A stretch of DNA of 64,000 nucleotides from Leguminivora glycinivorella (taxonomy: Eukaryota; Arthropoda; Insecta; Lepidoptera; Tortricidae), in assembly GCF_023078275.1 (NCBI RefSeq), contig NC_062990.1, forward strand, positions 203,501 through 267,500, in the 5' to 3' direction. Of this stretch, positions 51,321 to 61,638 are shown piece by piece (the first letter of the stretch is position 1; each line of letters opens with the position of its first letter). A program made the translations under genes and the position numbers. The notes under the pieces are model-generated. The model saw nothing but the letters and a program-made list of their open reading frames with translations, made no database searches and was not told the origin of the DNA.

Positions 51321-51529
51321 GTCAAATGAGATTTGCGTAATTCCAGTAGCATAAAAAAAAACCATGTAGACCCGTAGACCCACTGTAGACCTCAGCAAAC
51401 CGGTTCCCAATTACAATCAGATCGCTCCAGCCTTCATTACTGGCCCGCGGCCCGAGGGTCAGGCCAATATTACTGACACAGAGGCTTGCAAGCAGTAACA
51501 CCTCTTTATAAACTCTGTCCGGTTTTTTT

Positions 51530-51646
51530 TTAACCTTTTACCGCATGTGACGTATGCAATATTTGTTCAAATTTGAACTGTAACAGCTGTCAGTAGAGTA
51601 GAATTTATAACGGCCAAATATGGAACAATATGCGGTAAAGGGATAA
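51530..51646. mobile_element. Small MITE with ttaccgcat ends
   Basis: taaccttttaccgcatgtga and tatgcggtaaagggata are inverted. ~117 bp, no ORF. Confidence 0.5.
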
Positions 51647-52431
51647 AAGTTATAAATTGCTACAATGCAATTTAAAAGTGAAAAAAAAACGGTTAACTGA
51701 ATAATCAAGATTTCATCTTTCCACTTCTCTGCGATACATTTGTGAAACGGCTACGAGAAGTTTCCAAGTTACAGGGGTAGGGCACATAAAAGTAAATATT
51801 CAAAATCTATAGCAGAGAGAAAAGTGCTTCCCCGGTTGAACTCTACAAGTTTACACAATATTTAACTGCGGCTAAACTTTACAGGAAACCGAAGCCAAAC
51901 ACTATAATGGTGGAAGCACTATGAGATAGGTACAATACGCAAAGAGGCTCACAACACAGGAATTACTCAAAAAACATTTCTTTTCTTTATTTTAATTTAA
52001 ATGAATACGTAAATGTTTCTGCATTTTAACAATGGGTAAAATGTGGTTACACTACAACTGATCGAGTTACATTACTGCTTTAGATTGTCTGTACAGCCAA
52101 ACGGATTCTAATTATTAGATCCTTATTGCACTTGAAGAAGAGACCCTTTTATGTGGAAAGACAAATTAACGCGAGCACCCGATTATGCCCAGAGGGTCTA
52201 ATAGTGAGGGATTTGAGGTAGTTTGTGCAGATTGGGTGCACTTTGTTAGTTTAATTCTAAATCCAATGGTTTTATCAAATAAAATGACAGTTGTATGTAT
52301 AGTCAGCGGCAATGATAACGCAGAAGGCCGCATAGAAACCTCATCTGAAACTCTGAATGACTGTATATCATGTCAAAAGTGAAGGTTCCTCACACAAAAC
52401 ACTATCTATCGCAACTTTTTGACGTATACTA
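51647..52431. other. No recognisable gene or repeat
   Basis: Moderate composition. A 65-codon ORF at 52185-52382 has no features I recognise. Confidence 0.35.
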
Positions 52432-52744
52432 GGTACTATACACCGTGTTTCACTTAACACTAAAAACCTGAAAACAGTTTGTTAAGAATCGAGAGTAGAA
52501 TCGATTGAGCTATATCTTGATGGGGGTAATATTTTTATTTAAATTTGTATTATTAGTTATTTTTTACGTGCTTATGCCTATTCTATTGTACTTGTAAGAC
52601 AACATTGTGTATATCGCATTGCTAGAGGTTGTTTACCTTTTTCAGTATTTAGGGGTATTAATACTGGCTGGTTACTTGGACGATTATTTTTTCCGCTACG
52701 AGTTTGACGTTGTTTGTCAGTTTAATCTTAATGTTTATCATAAG

Positions 52745-53421
52745 CATACACCGGTTTCGCGGGGGCAAATCTGTACTGACGTTTAATAGTGCGAGGACAC
52801 ATTAAACTAATTTTATTATTTGATATCGATAAAAATGTCGTACAACCGTTGTTTAATTTCAAGAATTTGAATGAAGAAGAAAACTACATACACAAAAATA
52901 AACTTTTTGAGGAATTAACTTTCTTTAATATTTAATATAATTTTCATAATATACAATCAAAATTTTTTCCACATTTTACACATTTTCGTGACATATGAAT
53001 TTTACATTTCTTGCAAAAGTAAGTCGTACCTTTATCATCTATATCTGAATGGTCAGGTTTCCAGGAAGATGAATGATCTTTTTTCTTGCGTGGCATTTTT
53101 AGCCGCCTTAAGAAACAAAAAGGTAGATTTAATTGATCGGAATGCAAAATAATATTGTTGTAGGTACTAGATGAATTATTTAACGATTCAATGGTTGTCA
53201 AAAGTGACTGACACAGTCAATGTCAGATATCGGTTGTTTATAGTTGCGATAAGTATAAATGAAAGAGGTTTGCACATAGTTAAACGTATTCAAACTTAGC
53301 CATTAGTTTAGTTATGATAATGATGGTTAAAAATTAATTTTTATGGATGTCGATAAACTAAGTCGATATTTAATGAATCACTAGCACTGGTACATGTTTG
53401 CCCCCGCGAAACCGGTGTTTG
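52745..53421. mobile_element. 677-bp DNA element with 8-bp target duplication and a zinc-ribbon-like ORF
   Basis: Ends catacaccggtttcgcgggg and its complement ccccgcgaaaccggtgtttg continue through ggcaaa. The perfect duplication atcataag lies at 52737-52744 and 53422-53429. A reverse ORF is inside (52944-53201). The superfamily is open: the 8-bp duplication fits hAT or P, while the cysteine tail recalls piggyBac-type proteins. Confidence 0.8.
52944..53201 (-). pseudogene. Possible transposase C-terminal remnant with C-x2-C...H...C-x2-C motif
   Basis: 85 codons. The C-terminal half, preceded by MPRKKKDHSSSW, reads TTYFCKKCKIHMSRKCVKCG. Cysteines and histidine are spaced like a zinc ribbon, similar in style to the cysteine-rich tails of some transposases. 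It lacks any catalytic domain. If the element is a deletion derivative, this would be the surviving C-terminus. Confidence 0.35.
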
Positions 53422-53825
53422 ATCATAAGTCATAACAAATTGAACTCGTACCTAATTACAACCTTGTCATTTTGAATATTGGGTTTAAATTTGCTTACTG
53501 CGATTACCTGTCCAATTTGAAGTTTACTGTGTTCTGAGCTATAAAGTGTTTTACAGTGACATCTTAGCTGTCTATTGGTAAGCCTTATGTCGTTGCAGTA
53601 ACGTACACAAATAAATAGTTTTAGGGTTTATGGTGGAAGTTAGCAATTATTTTATTGAGTGTAGAGCTAAAAGTCAAGTAGAGCTGTACAGAAAATTAAA
53701 GATTCAATTAAAAAAAAAGTAACCATCAGATTAAAAGATGAATACTCTAGATGAGTTTAAAAAAATAAAAATCAGTTGGGGTGTCTGAGGTTTTGAGTGT
53801 TACCGGAAACACGGTGTATAGTATT

Positions 53826-54712
53826 AGGCTGGTTTAAGTGTCACGCGGACCCACCGCGCGGAGCGATCCGCACTGGACTTAACTTCATGCCCCGCCGTTC
53901 CGCGACCCGAAACGCCACCGAAATGCCGCAGAAAAGTAGTCTGCGCAATACGCAAGAGCGATAGATATAGATAGCTACGAAAGGGGTTACCCTCATCTGG
54001 TAGAATAATTTTAGTCCGAAACACACTTCGCATAACATGTTTCGCAGAAACACTTTCAGTCGAATGGTAATTTTTCATAAAACTTAGTTGGCATTATTAC
54101 TACCACGCATAAGACACATTTGGCAGAATATTGTTTTACAGAACATTACTTTGGTCAACTTTGATTTAGCATAATATTACATTAGCAGAATTATTACACG
54201 CTATCATAAAAGAAAAACTGCCCTAGAGTCACCGTTAGGTACGACGACGAGCGAAGCGAGGAGGAGTGTTAGGTATCTTGCATCCCCAACACATCCAACT
54301 CGCTATCAAATAGCAAATTGCAACTTTATGCCGCCTAAATATTATGCACAAAATTATCTGCAAAAGTATTGTTCGACTAGAAGACTATTATGCTCATCAA
54401 CATTATGACAACAGACGATTCGGTATTACAAAAATCTGCGAAATTATGCCAAATTATTATATATTCTGCGTAAGGTGTTTCTGCCAAACGTGACTTCTGC
54501 CAAGAACTATTACGAATCAAATATATGCGTAAAAAGTTTCTGCCAGAAAATAGTGAACCCTACGAAAGAGATATTATCGTGAGCGTTTGTGCATTCGGCT
54601 ACGCACATTTTAGAGTGGCGCGGACGACAACATCAATTTCATACAAATTGGTCGCGCGGATCGCTCCGCGAGTCCGCGCGGACGTTCCGCGTGACACTAG
54701 AAACAGCCCTAG
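53826..54712. mobile_element. MITE J with gtgtcacgcgga ends, containing a family-A core and a nested insertion
   Basis: ggctggtttaagtgtcacgc + ggac and gttccgcgtgacactagaaa + cagcc are inverted ends, flanked by TA on both sides. cgcggagcgatccgc also pairs with gcggatcgctccgcg. The interior is a reverse family-A sequence, split by 53984-54559. Confidence 0.7.
53984..54559. mobile_element. 576-bp insertion with perfect 9-bp target duplication
   Basis: ctacgaaag is duplicated at 53975-53983 and 54560-54568. The intact family-A copy at 7866 reads gctatgaaagagatattatc there, a natural empty site. The insert begins gggttaccc and ends gtgaacc (short inverted ggtt(a/c)ac ends). It is rich in gcagaa / ctgccaa / cgcataa words in both directions. 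The 9-bp duplication suggests a Mutator- or Merlin-like source. No ORF. Confidence 0.82.
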
Positions 54713-54932
54713 TCCATTAGACTGTAGCTGTTACGTAGTAGTTTCATATTCGGAAAAAAAAACGACCTTTTCCCCTTTGTCCGAAACTATGTAACAAGCC
54801 TTTCCCAATCACATCCGCGAATAAAAAGTGCACGGGGCAGTTTTAACGAACCACCCGGTAAAGGAGTTACCAAATAGTGAGCCTCTACCGAGAGCATCCT
54901 TTCATCTGTAGCATGAAGCATCATTTATGACG

Positions 54933-55325
54933 ACCGGGCAGGCCTAGCGCTGCTGCCGTGGTCCCAGGTTCGAACCCCGGCAAAGGTATTTATTTGTGTA
55001 ATGAGCACTGATATTTGTTCCTAAGCCATGGATGATATTTATGTATTTGTATTGGGTTAAATTGTGGCGTAGGCGAGAGGCTGGCAACCTGTCACTGCAA
55101 TGTCACAGTTTCGTTTTCTTTCAACCCCTTATTTGCCAAGAGTGGCACTGAAACCTGAGTAGTTTCATGTGCTCTGCCTACCCCTTCATGGGACACAGAC
55201 GTGATTGTATGTATGTATGTATTTGTATATTATATATATCGTCTGAGTTCCTGCAACACGAGCCATTTTGAACTTACCGTGGGACAGTCAATCTGTCTAG
55301 GAATGTCCTATAATATCGACCGTAT
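54933..55325 (+). mobile_element. tRNA-derived SINE (family 1) split by a family-O retroposon
   Basis: Head gacgaccgggcaggcctagc, B box ggttcgaaccccgg, body tatttatttgtgtaatgagc, then atgtatttgtat. It resumes with tttgtatattatatatatcg, gttcctgcaacacgagccat, and the tgtcctataat terminus. The interruption is 55046-55218. Confidence 0.75.
55046..55218 (+). mobile_element. Retroposon family O inside a SINE
   Basis: tgggttaaattgtggcgtag ... cagacgtgattgtatgtatg. The flanks atgtatttgtat (before) and atgtatttgtat (after) repeat as a probable 12-bp target duplication, partly merged with the tgta tail. Confidence 0.7.
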
Positions 55326-55501
55326 CAATCTAGAGGCAGTGACTTGAAGTCTCGCCCAAGGCAGACATTTTACACTTTTAAATTAAGCTTAATGACTTTA
55401 ATATTAATTTTTTTCTACTCCCGAAATCATTCACATTCCGATTTGTCATTTACAGGGTCGTGCATCTTAGATCATTAAAACCCTACATAAAAGTTTATTC
55501 C

Positions 55502-55648
55502 CCAAAGCCAGCGCCCACCGGCTTCCCGCGCACGCGCGCAGTAACGAAAAAATTTAAAACACATTGTTTGGCTCTGTAACCATGGCAACGCATAGTTATA
55601 ACGATACTGTGCGCGTGCGCGGTAAGCTAGCGGGGGATGGCTTTGAGT
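55502..55648. mobile_element. GC-rich MITE K
   Basis: caaagccagcgcccaccggc + ttcccgcgcacgcgcgcagt pairs with actgtgcgcgtgcgcggtaa + gctagcgggggatggctttg. ~147 bp. The CpG density comes from the terminal repeats, not from a promoter. Confidence 0.65.
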
Positions 55649-55737
55649 AGCTGCGCTGGCAGTGAAAACTACAGGAAACAGTGTGAATTTCACGAAAGTT
55701 ATTCTAGAAAACTATTAAAAACTAAGTGAATGGTAGT

Positions 55738-55862
55738 AGTAAAAAGTATTGTATGCAACGGTGTTTAACTGAGTAAAAAAATACTCGTGGCGTCTTTATT
55801 ACCCACGCCACTCGTCTTTTTTGATCTTTTTGAAATGCCTGTTGCATAAAATACTATTGTAT
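55738..55862. mobile_element. Small MITE L
   Basis: aaaaagtattgtatgcaacg and ctgttgcataaaatactatt are inverted ends; the middle has a tggcg...cgcca stem (ctcgtggcgtc / acgccactcg). Confidence 0.55.
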
Positions 55863-56139
55863 AATTGACCATCAGCCGTATAAAATGGAACCGTTTCTAC
55901 CGATCATTACTCAGGGTAGTCGCTCTGGTGGAGGAGTTACCTCAATACCGCTTTTATCGAACAAAGGGTACTTTTAACTAAATACCGTGTTTGATTAGAA
56001 GCTTAGGGCCGTTTTTAAGGTAGGGTGAGATCATGCAACTTTCGTAAAACTAGTGTCTAACTACCATCTAGGTTACAGTGTTTTTATTCTACCCGCCAGT
56101 ACGTAAATGTATACATACACACACAACACGCCGAATTTT

Positions 56140-56215
56140 GGGATTAGTTGCCAAAGCGGACCTCAGGCTCACATGAGCCGGGACGAATGCTGAGATAATG
56201 CAAGGAGGATGATGA
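56140..56215 (+). mobile_element. SINE-like retroposon (family 2), 3' end
   Basis: gggattagttgccaaagcgg, acctcaggctcacatgagcc and ataatgcaaggaggatgatg. Forward counterpart of 14205-14460. Confidence 0.5.
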
Positions 56216-56339
56216 AATTATCCAACTTCAGAAAGCTCCCAAAGATGGATCAAAGTTGACACAAGAAAAGCAAAGAAAATATCAATCAAGTTTCGTTCTC
56301 TTAATTTTAAGTACATACATTACGCCTGTGTTTCTTATA

Positions 56340-56560
56340 GAGGTGACAGTAAACTTGCGATACGAAGTTTTATTCCCAATCCATACTAGTTAATATTGTA
56401 AATGGGAAAGTGTGTGTGTCTGTTTGTTTGTCCGTCGTTCACGGCAAAACGGAACGACAAAAGGACGTAATTTTTAAGTGGAGATAGTTGACGGGATGGA
56501 GAATGACATCTACTTTTTATCTCTTTCTAACGCGAGCGAAGCCGCGGGAAAACGCTAGTA
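56340..56560 (-). mobile_element. Dispersed repeat P, uninterrupted copy, reverse
   Basis: aaatgggaaagtgtgtgtgt, ccgtcgttcacggcaaaacg and acgcgagcgaagccgcggga. Read in reverse it shows the order seen in the two halves at 15286 and 19105. Confidence 0.6.
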
Positions 56561-57852
56561 GTTATATACATACATATACGTACTATCAAGAACAAAGATA
56601 ATATTTTTATTTTTTGACTAAGCAAACACTGTTTTTATAAATCCGACTGCTCTGTCACAGACATTTAGTCACACACAATGCCCTCCTCGGCCAAAAGTCC
56701 AGACAGGAACGTGCAAACAACTCCACAAAAGAGTACAAAAAGTTCGCTAAACTTACTCGTGTCCGCAACACCCCCTCACACACCCCCTGCTCCTGCCACA
56801 GACATACAATTCAATACAAATAGTCTTTATTGCTCACCAATATAACAAGATGACATTAAAAAAAATAAGCACATAACTTTAATTAACTGTGGTAGACAAC
56901 AGGCGGTCTTATCGCTAAAGAGCGATCTCTTTCAGACAACCTTTGGGTAGTGGAGACAAGACACAAAAAACAACTGATTTGAGTAGATGATGCAGTGAGT
57001 GATAGAAAACGTCAAATAATCTTAATACTAATATAATAAACATACATAAATAGGAAATAAAATAAATCTATATATACCAATATGATTTATATGATATACC
57101 GGGTGCCCGGTAATTAATGGACAACCTTTTAACCACCAAGAGGGCACCTTATACTGGTCCAGAAAATCGACATTAAGGTTTAGTAAAAGTCGCCTGGTTT
57201 TCGAGATTTTCACAATTTTTAAAATACGCAAAACTTACTAGTGTCCGCAACACCCCCGCCCCCCCTTCCACAGATACATCTAAGACAGACTAAGCAAGAC
57301 CCACATGCGTTACAAAGACCACGTCTTTATTTTACTAAATCGGGTTTTTCATTTTAGTTCATAATTATTATTACCTACCATTCATATGGTTATGAGTAAT
57401 ATTTTTCTAGAAACAACCTTTTATGTATTTTTATAATCACTTTATTTTTACACTGAAAACGAAACCAATTAAAAAAAAGTTTATTGTATAAATGAATAAA
57501 TTTAAAAAATCATGACCCTGTGTCCTGAGCCAGCACACCCTTGTGTTAATACTGTAGACAAGACCCACGTTCTTTGTAAGAATAAGCATGATCTTTAATT
57601 GTTTTTTATTGCAAGTATACATTAGGATACCACTCCATATTATATGTCTGTGCACTCCCCCCCCCCCTCTACCCCCGGTAGCGATGATTTATATCTTGAC
57701 AAAAACTCGCGAAGACAGCAAACAGCGCGATATTGAACTAAAGTGTGAGCGTGTCGGGGAATTCCATTTATGAGCTTTTACTTCATATCTGATGGCGATG
57801 TATGTAGTTTTTATCGTAGTTACTTTATTTGACGTTTTTTTTGTAATCAACT
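56561..57852. other. No gene; minor repeats
   Basis: aaacttactcgtgtccgcaa (56750) and aaacttactagtgtccgcaa (57231) head two similar C-rich words. A short palindrome accgggtgcccggt lies at 57099. A C run is at 57655-57667. taca(a)atagtctttattgct near 56816 resembles a reversed LINE tail. Confidence 0.4.
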
Positions 57853-58052
57853 GTTTTTTTTAACCCCCGACGCAAAAACGACGGGGTGTTTGACGTGTCT
57901 GTCTGTCTGTTTGCCTGTCAGTCTGTGTGTGTGTCTATCTGTGGCATCGTAGCTCCCGAACGGATGAACCGATTAAGATTTAGTTTTTTTTGTTTGAAAG
58001 CTGAGTTAGTCGAGTTCATGAAAATCGGTCCACTATGTCGGGGTTTTTTTTT
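57853..58052 (-). mobile_element. Dispersed repeat E, copy 4, reverse
   Basis: ttttaacccccgacgcaaaa, tgtctgtctgtctgt-type run, tggcatcgtagctcccgaac and gaaaatcggtccactatgtc. Confidence 0.65.
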
Positions 58053-58127
58053 CTAAATTTTAATGACACATAATTTTGAAGTTAGATTGAATTTTGGTTT
58101 TTTGGGATATCAGAAAAAAGGTTTTTT

Positions 58128-58205
58128 ATCGGCTCAATTGGTGAGAGCGATGGCTCCGGCAAAGCCATAGGTCGGAGGTTGGACTCCTACCGGAGGTGTG
58201 AACTA
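58128..58205 (+). mobile_element. tRNA-like sequence, B-box-like, leading into repeat N
   Basis: ggctcaattggtgagagcga (A-box-like) and ggaggttggactcctaccgg (B-box-like, degenerate). The distal stem does not close well. Confidence 0.35.
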
Positions 58206-58650
58206 TTTTTCCCCTCACTAGCTCAGAAACACGTGTTTTGTCCTTTAATACCAGCGGGTAAAAACGCATTTTATCCACTAGTGGGTAAAGTAATTTGACC
58301 TTGAATAGAGTCAAATTAACTGCTTTAAAATTGATAAAAGTAGGTGAATCTAGTAATCTGTAATAAAGATGATTTACCTGTGGAACTACTGGAAGCAGTG
58401 ATAAACGCAGTTTTTGCGTTGTAGTTTCCTCGCTATAATGAGGGGTAAAGTTTTGTTTTACACTCGGGTGCAAATGTATTTTACTTCTCGTGTGTTATAA
58501 AACTCGCAAGTTCAGGATTCTATTCTCGAACCACTCGCTTCGCTCGTGGTTCAACTATAGGATATAGAAACCTTTCACTTGCTCGTTTTTCAATTCCACA
58601 CTCGGCGTTAAAATACAACTTTGCCCCCTTGTATAACAAATAACTATTAT
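58205..58650 (+). repeat. Dispersed repeat family N, copy 2
   Basis: cattttatccactagtgggt, gaaccactcgcttcgctcgt, acaactttgcccccttgtat and acaaataactattat parallel the copy at 12060-12535. Confidence 0.5.
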
Positions 58651-58922
58651 TTTCTTTAATTTAAAAATATGTCCCAATTTAAGGCAGCCCCCTACTATCA
58701 AATGTTTTTAAGCTGATTAGAAATAGGTGCCACAATAATTAATTTTAGAAACAATAATGCGAAGAATTTCAAAGATATTATATTTCTCACATCTTATTAA
58801 ATTGTGTTATCGCTCGACACCATTTTCTTCTCTTTCGTTTCTCGTAGCAATTAGAATCATAATATTCTCATCGAATACAGAGCTATCGTCTTGGTCGTTA
58901 CTTTACCTAAGTTTATAGGCCA

Positions 58923-59366
58923 GTGGCCTGTTTCACCACAGTGACAATTATCGGTTGACAGTGACACTTCGCCGTTTATTGCCTGTTCAACAAGGCAATC
59001 TCTTCTTCTTTGTCCTACCCATGTTCCCAGTTTTATCTGGGTCAGGTCTCCCTGTACACTAAACTTGCGCCAGAGAACTCGTCTCTGGGTTGCTTAGATT
59101 GTCCCGGTCCATCTCTTTCTTGATGTTGTTCAACAAGGCAATATTGACGCTTTTTTTATTATTATTATAAATGGGCTTACTCTTGGCCACAGACTAGCCA
59201 AAGGCAAAGACGTGGCCTACGATAGAGTGAGCTCGCCCAGAAGATGCCTGTTCACTCTTGATTTGAAGGTTGACGGGTTATTAGCAATAATGTTACTTAT
59301 CAACCCAAAAATAGGCCCATAATTGTCAGTGTCAAGTGTCAATGTCACTGTAGTAAAATAGGCCAC
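58923..59366. mobile_element. MITE family B, copy 2, with two nested insertions
   Basis: gtggcctgtttcaccacagt + gacaatt pairs with aatgtcactgtagtaaaata + ggccac. Interior shared with 19921-20474. Insert 1 is 59000-59126, with a 16-bp perfect duplication tgttcaacaaggcaat (58984-58999 and 59127-59142). Insert 2 is repeat Q at about 59152-59282. Confidence 0.75.
59000..59126. mobile_element. 127-bp retroposed insert with 16-bp target duplication
   Basis: ctcttcttctttgtcctacc ... ctctttcttgatgt. A long target duplication is characteristic of LINE-driven insertion. The source is not recognised. Confidence 0.65.
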
Positions 59367-60351
59367 AGTGGTCAGAAAATTCAGGTGATCATCGCAATCC
59401 GCGCAAGAGGGTGTAGGTACTTCGTAGAGTGATACGGCTATAAATAAAGAACCTTCGAGAAGGTCAGCTGCTATTTAATCGGTGGATTCAGGAATGGCAG
59501 CCACGGATAAACATGAAAAAGATAAATTCACTCATTTATTCTTTAAAACTAACCCCTCAACACATTCACTACAACGACAAAAAATGGCGCACTACGTCAG
59601 AAACAGGTGATTTTGTAACCGCCGCTTGTATGGCGTGAACCCGCCCAGCGGGTTGTCTGGCATCTGAGCAAAGTTAACGAGTACCCACCAGGCGAGTTCT
59701 TGGTTGGACTTTATTTTTTTCCGTTAAAAAAAAAAGATATTTATTTACCAACACAGCACGAAATGGAAATATAAGAACTTATAAAAACTTAGTAAATTAC
59801 AGATGTGTGCAGTAAAATGGATGAGACTCAGCGAGACCGCTGATTTTCAGTCCCCAACCAATGAACTTAAATCTAATACTTAACTAAATAACTAGCTTAC
59901 TAGCTAAATAACCCGGCGCATAACTAGATCGCTGCCAAGGCGATGTGAGTACCTACTTAATAATGAGAGGGCGAAACGGATAAGTATAGAGATTAATTTT
60001 GATTTTTTATTAAATTTTGAATTTGAATAAAAGGTTTAAAGAGCAAAACAGAATAAATTAACACTAAGTAAAGGTTGACAAAACTAATTTATCAGACAAA
60101 AGTCATCGTGCACCTGCTAACTTAACTGGCTACCAGTTAAAATTGCACGCAACAAACGGATTGTTCGTCAAGTGAGTACAATAACAATGTGTGTTATTGG
60201 ATAGCTCCGCCAAGAACGAGGCATCCAGTAATTGTATCATAATGTGTTTTGTTCTAAAACGGATACCGTTTTATTGGTAAGTCTAAGAGTCGCGTTTAAT
60301 TTAAAACGGTTAAGTGGCATGAGGTTCAAATAATTTAACAGTTAATTAATC
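59367..60351. other. No recognisable gene or repeat
   Basis: Short hairpin gaacccgcccagcgggtt near 59637; a poly-A-like run near 59726. Nothing coding. Confidence 0.35.
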
Positions 60352-60556
60352 TGTTAAGCCCCGATGCAAAACGACGAAGGTTACTTATATTTTGACGTAT
60401 CTGTCTGTCTGCCTGTCTGTGTGTCTGTCTGTGGCATCGTAGCTCGCGAACGGATGAACCGATTTAGATTTTTTTTTGTTTGAATGCTGAGCTAGTCGGA
60501 AGTGTTCTTAGCCATGTTTCATAAAAATCGGTCTACTATGTCGGAAGTTTTTTAAA
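60352..60556 (-). mobile_element. Dispersed repeat E, copy 5, reverse
   Basis: gttaagccccgatgcaaaac, tggcatcgtagctcgcgaac and aaaaatcggtctactatgtc. Confidence 0.6.
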
Positions 60557-60689
60557 GTTTTAATTTTCTGGTGTGGTTATTGTAATTTAATTTTATATTA
60601 ATCTAGTAAAATCCGTACAGGGTGACTTTGTTATACTTGATCATATTTAGAAGAGTTAATGTGTAGATCATATAAACATATATATAATC

Positions 60690-60900
60690 ACGCCTGTATT
60701 CCATAAAGGGGTAGGCAGAGCACAAGAACTACTATTTCAATGCCACTCCTGGCAAAGGGGTTGAAAGAAATCCAAATTGTGCAGTGACAGGTTGCCAGCC
60801 TTTCGCCTACGCCACAATCTAATCCATATCCCACAGTCGACTTCTACGACACCCGTGGGAAGAAAGGGGGTACCGGTAGATCATACTCATACCGTATTAG
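60690..60900 (-). mobile_element. Retroposon family O, reverse
   Basis: aaaggggtaggcagagcaca, gtgacaggttgccagccttt, cgcctacgccacaatctaat, and cgacttctacgacacccgtg, the reverse of the copy at 15030. Confidence 0.55.
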
Positions 60901-61204
60901 GTACAAGTACTAAACGAGTTTTGCTATATATTTTCTACATACTTATATAACAATAATTGGGACTCATGGAAAGGCCTATAATGAATACAAATAAAATTCA
61001 AGCACCATAACTAGTTAGCGGAACTATTTGGATCTCCTGTCTAGTCTGTAAGTTAACAAAAAGCTAACCAGTTCCGTAACTACCAGACAGATCTCGACTT
61101 CAATTAGACACGGAACGGAACACGTATGAATAAAACACTAGTTTTCCCACGGATGTAACCGGATAGTCAGATGTAGACCTTAATTTACAGATTTATTTAG
61201 TTTT
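60901..61204. other. No recognisable gene; weak inverted words
   Basis: ctagttagcggaact / agttccgtaact near 61011-61080 may be a decayed stem. Nothing coding. Confidence 0.35.
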
Positions 61205-61350
61205 GTACCAATAACTGGGTACGTAGCAAAATGTATAAACGCTTACGACAATATCGTTATCTAGCTATCTCCATCGCTCTTCCGTATTGGCGCGACAGAG
61301 CCAGACTGCGTTTCGATAGGCGTCTAGTGTTAACGATTGTCATTCGGCTA
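61205..61350. mobile_element. MITE family A, copy 3
   Basis: gtacgtagcaaaatgtataa, tagctatctccatcgctctt, ggcgcgacagagccagactg and the end gtcattcggctagg. Confidence 0.6.
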
Positions 61351-61362
61351 GGCCGGTTGTAG

Positions 61363-61498
61363 TGGACCAATTAGAACCCTAGGCCACTGTAGACCTATGT
61401 CATAGTGACGTTATAAATCAGATTGTAAGAAATCTCTTACTGCTTGTCACTTTGACATGGTTGTAGAGTGGCCTAGGGTTCTTATTGGTTGTCTGTAC
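61363..61498. mobile_element. MITE family D, copy 2
   Basis: gaccaattagaaccctaggc + cactgtag pairs with tagagtggcctagggttctt + attggttgtc. Confidence 0.7.
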
Positions 61499-61638
61499 TA
61501 TTCGTTTAAATAAAATTGTCTAATAGTTTTGTTTGGTAAGACTAACATGTTTTAATACGTTACTTCGGATAGCGTAAACGGGAAATGACCTTCATTGCAT
61601 GGAGAAATTATCAAAACTGAGGTTTAAAAGTTTTAAGC

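Larger units (their letters stand above)
52432..53826. mobile_element. MITE I carrying a nested element
   Basis: tactatacaccgtgtttcac (52432) with aacactaaaaacctga pairs with tgaggttttgagtgtta and gaaacacggtgtatagta. Removing 52745-53421 leaves ~720 bp of AT-rich non-coding DNA. Confidence 0.7.

Noticed and set aside
53824..54078. 84-codon reverse ORF over the MITE J left end
   Set aside because: It spans a MITE terminal repeat and the edge of a nested insertion, so it cannot be an ancestral gene.
55495..55700. CpG-rich promoter of a host gene
   Set aside because: The GC-rich words are the two inverted ends of a ~147-bp MITE; no transcript-like ORF follows.
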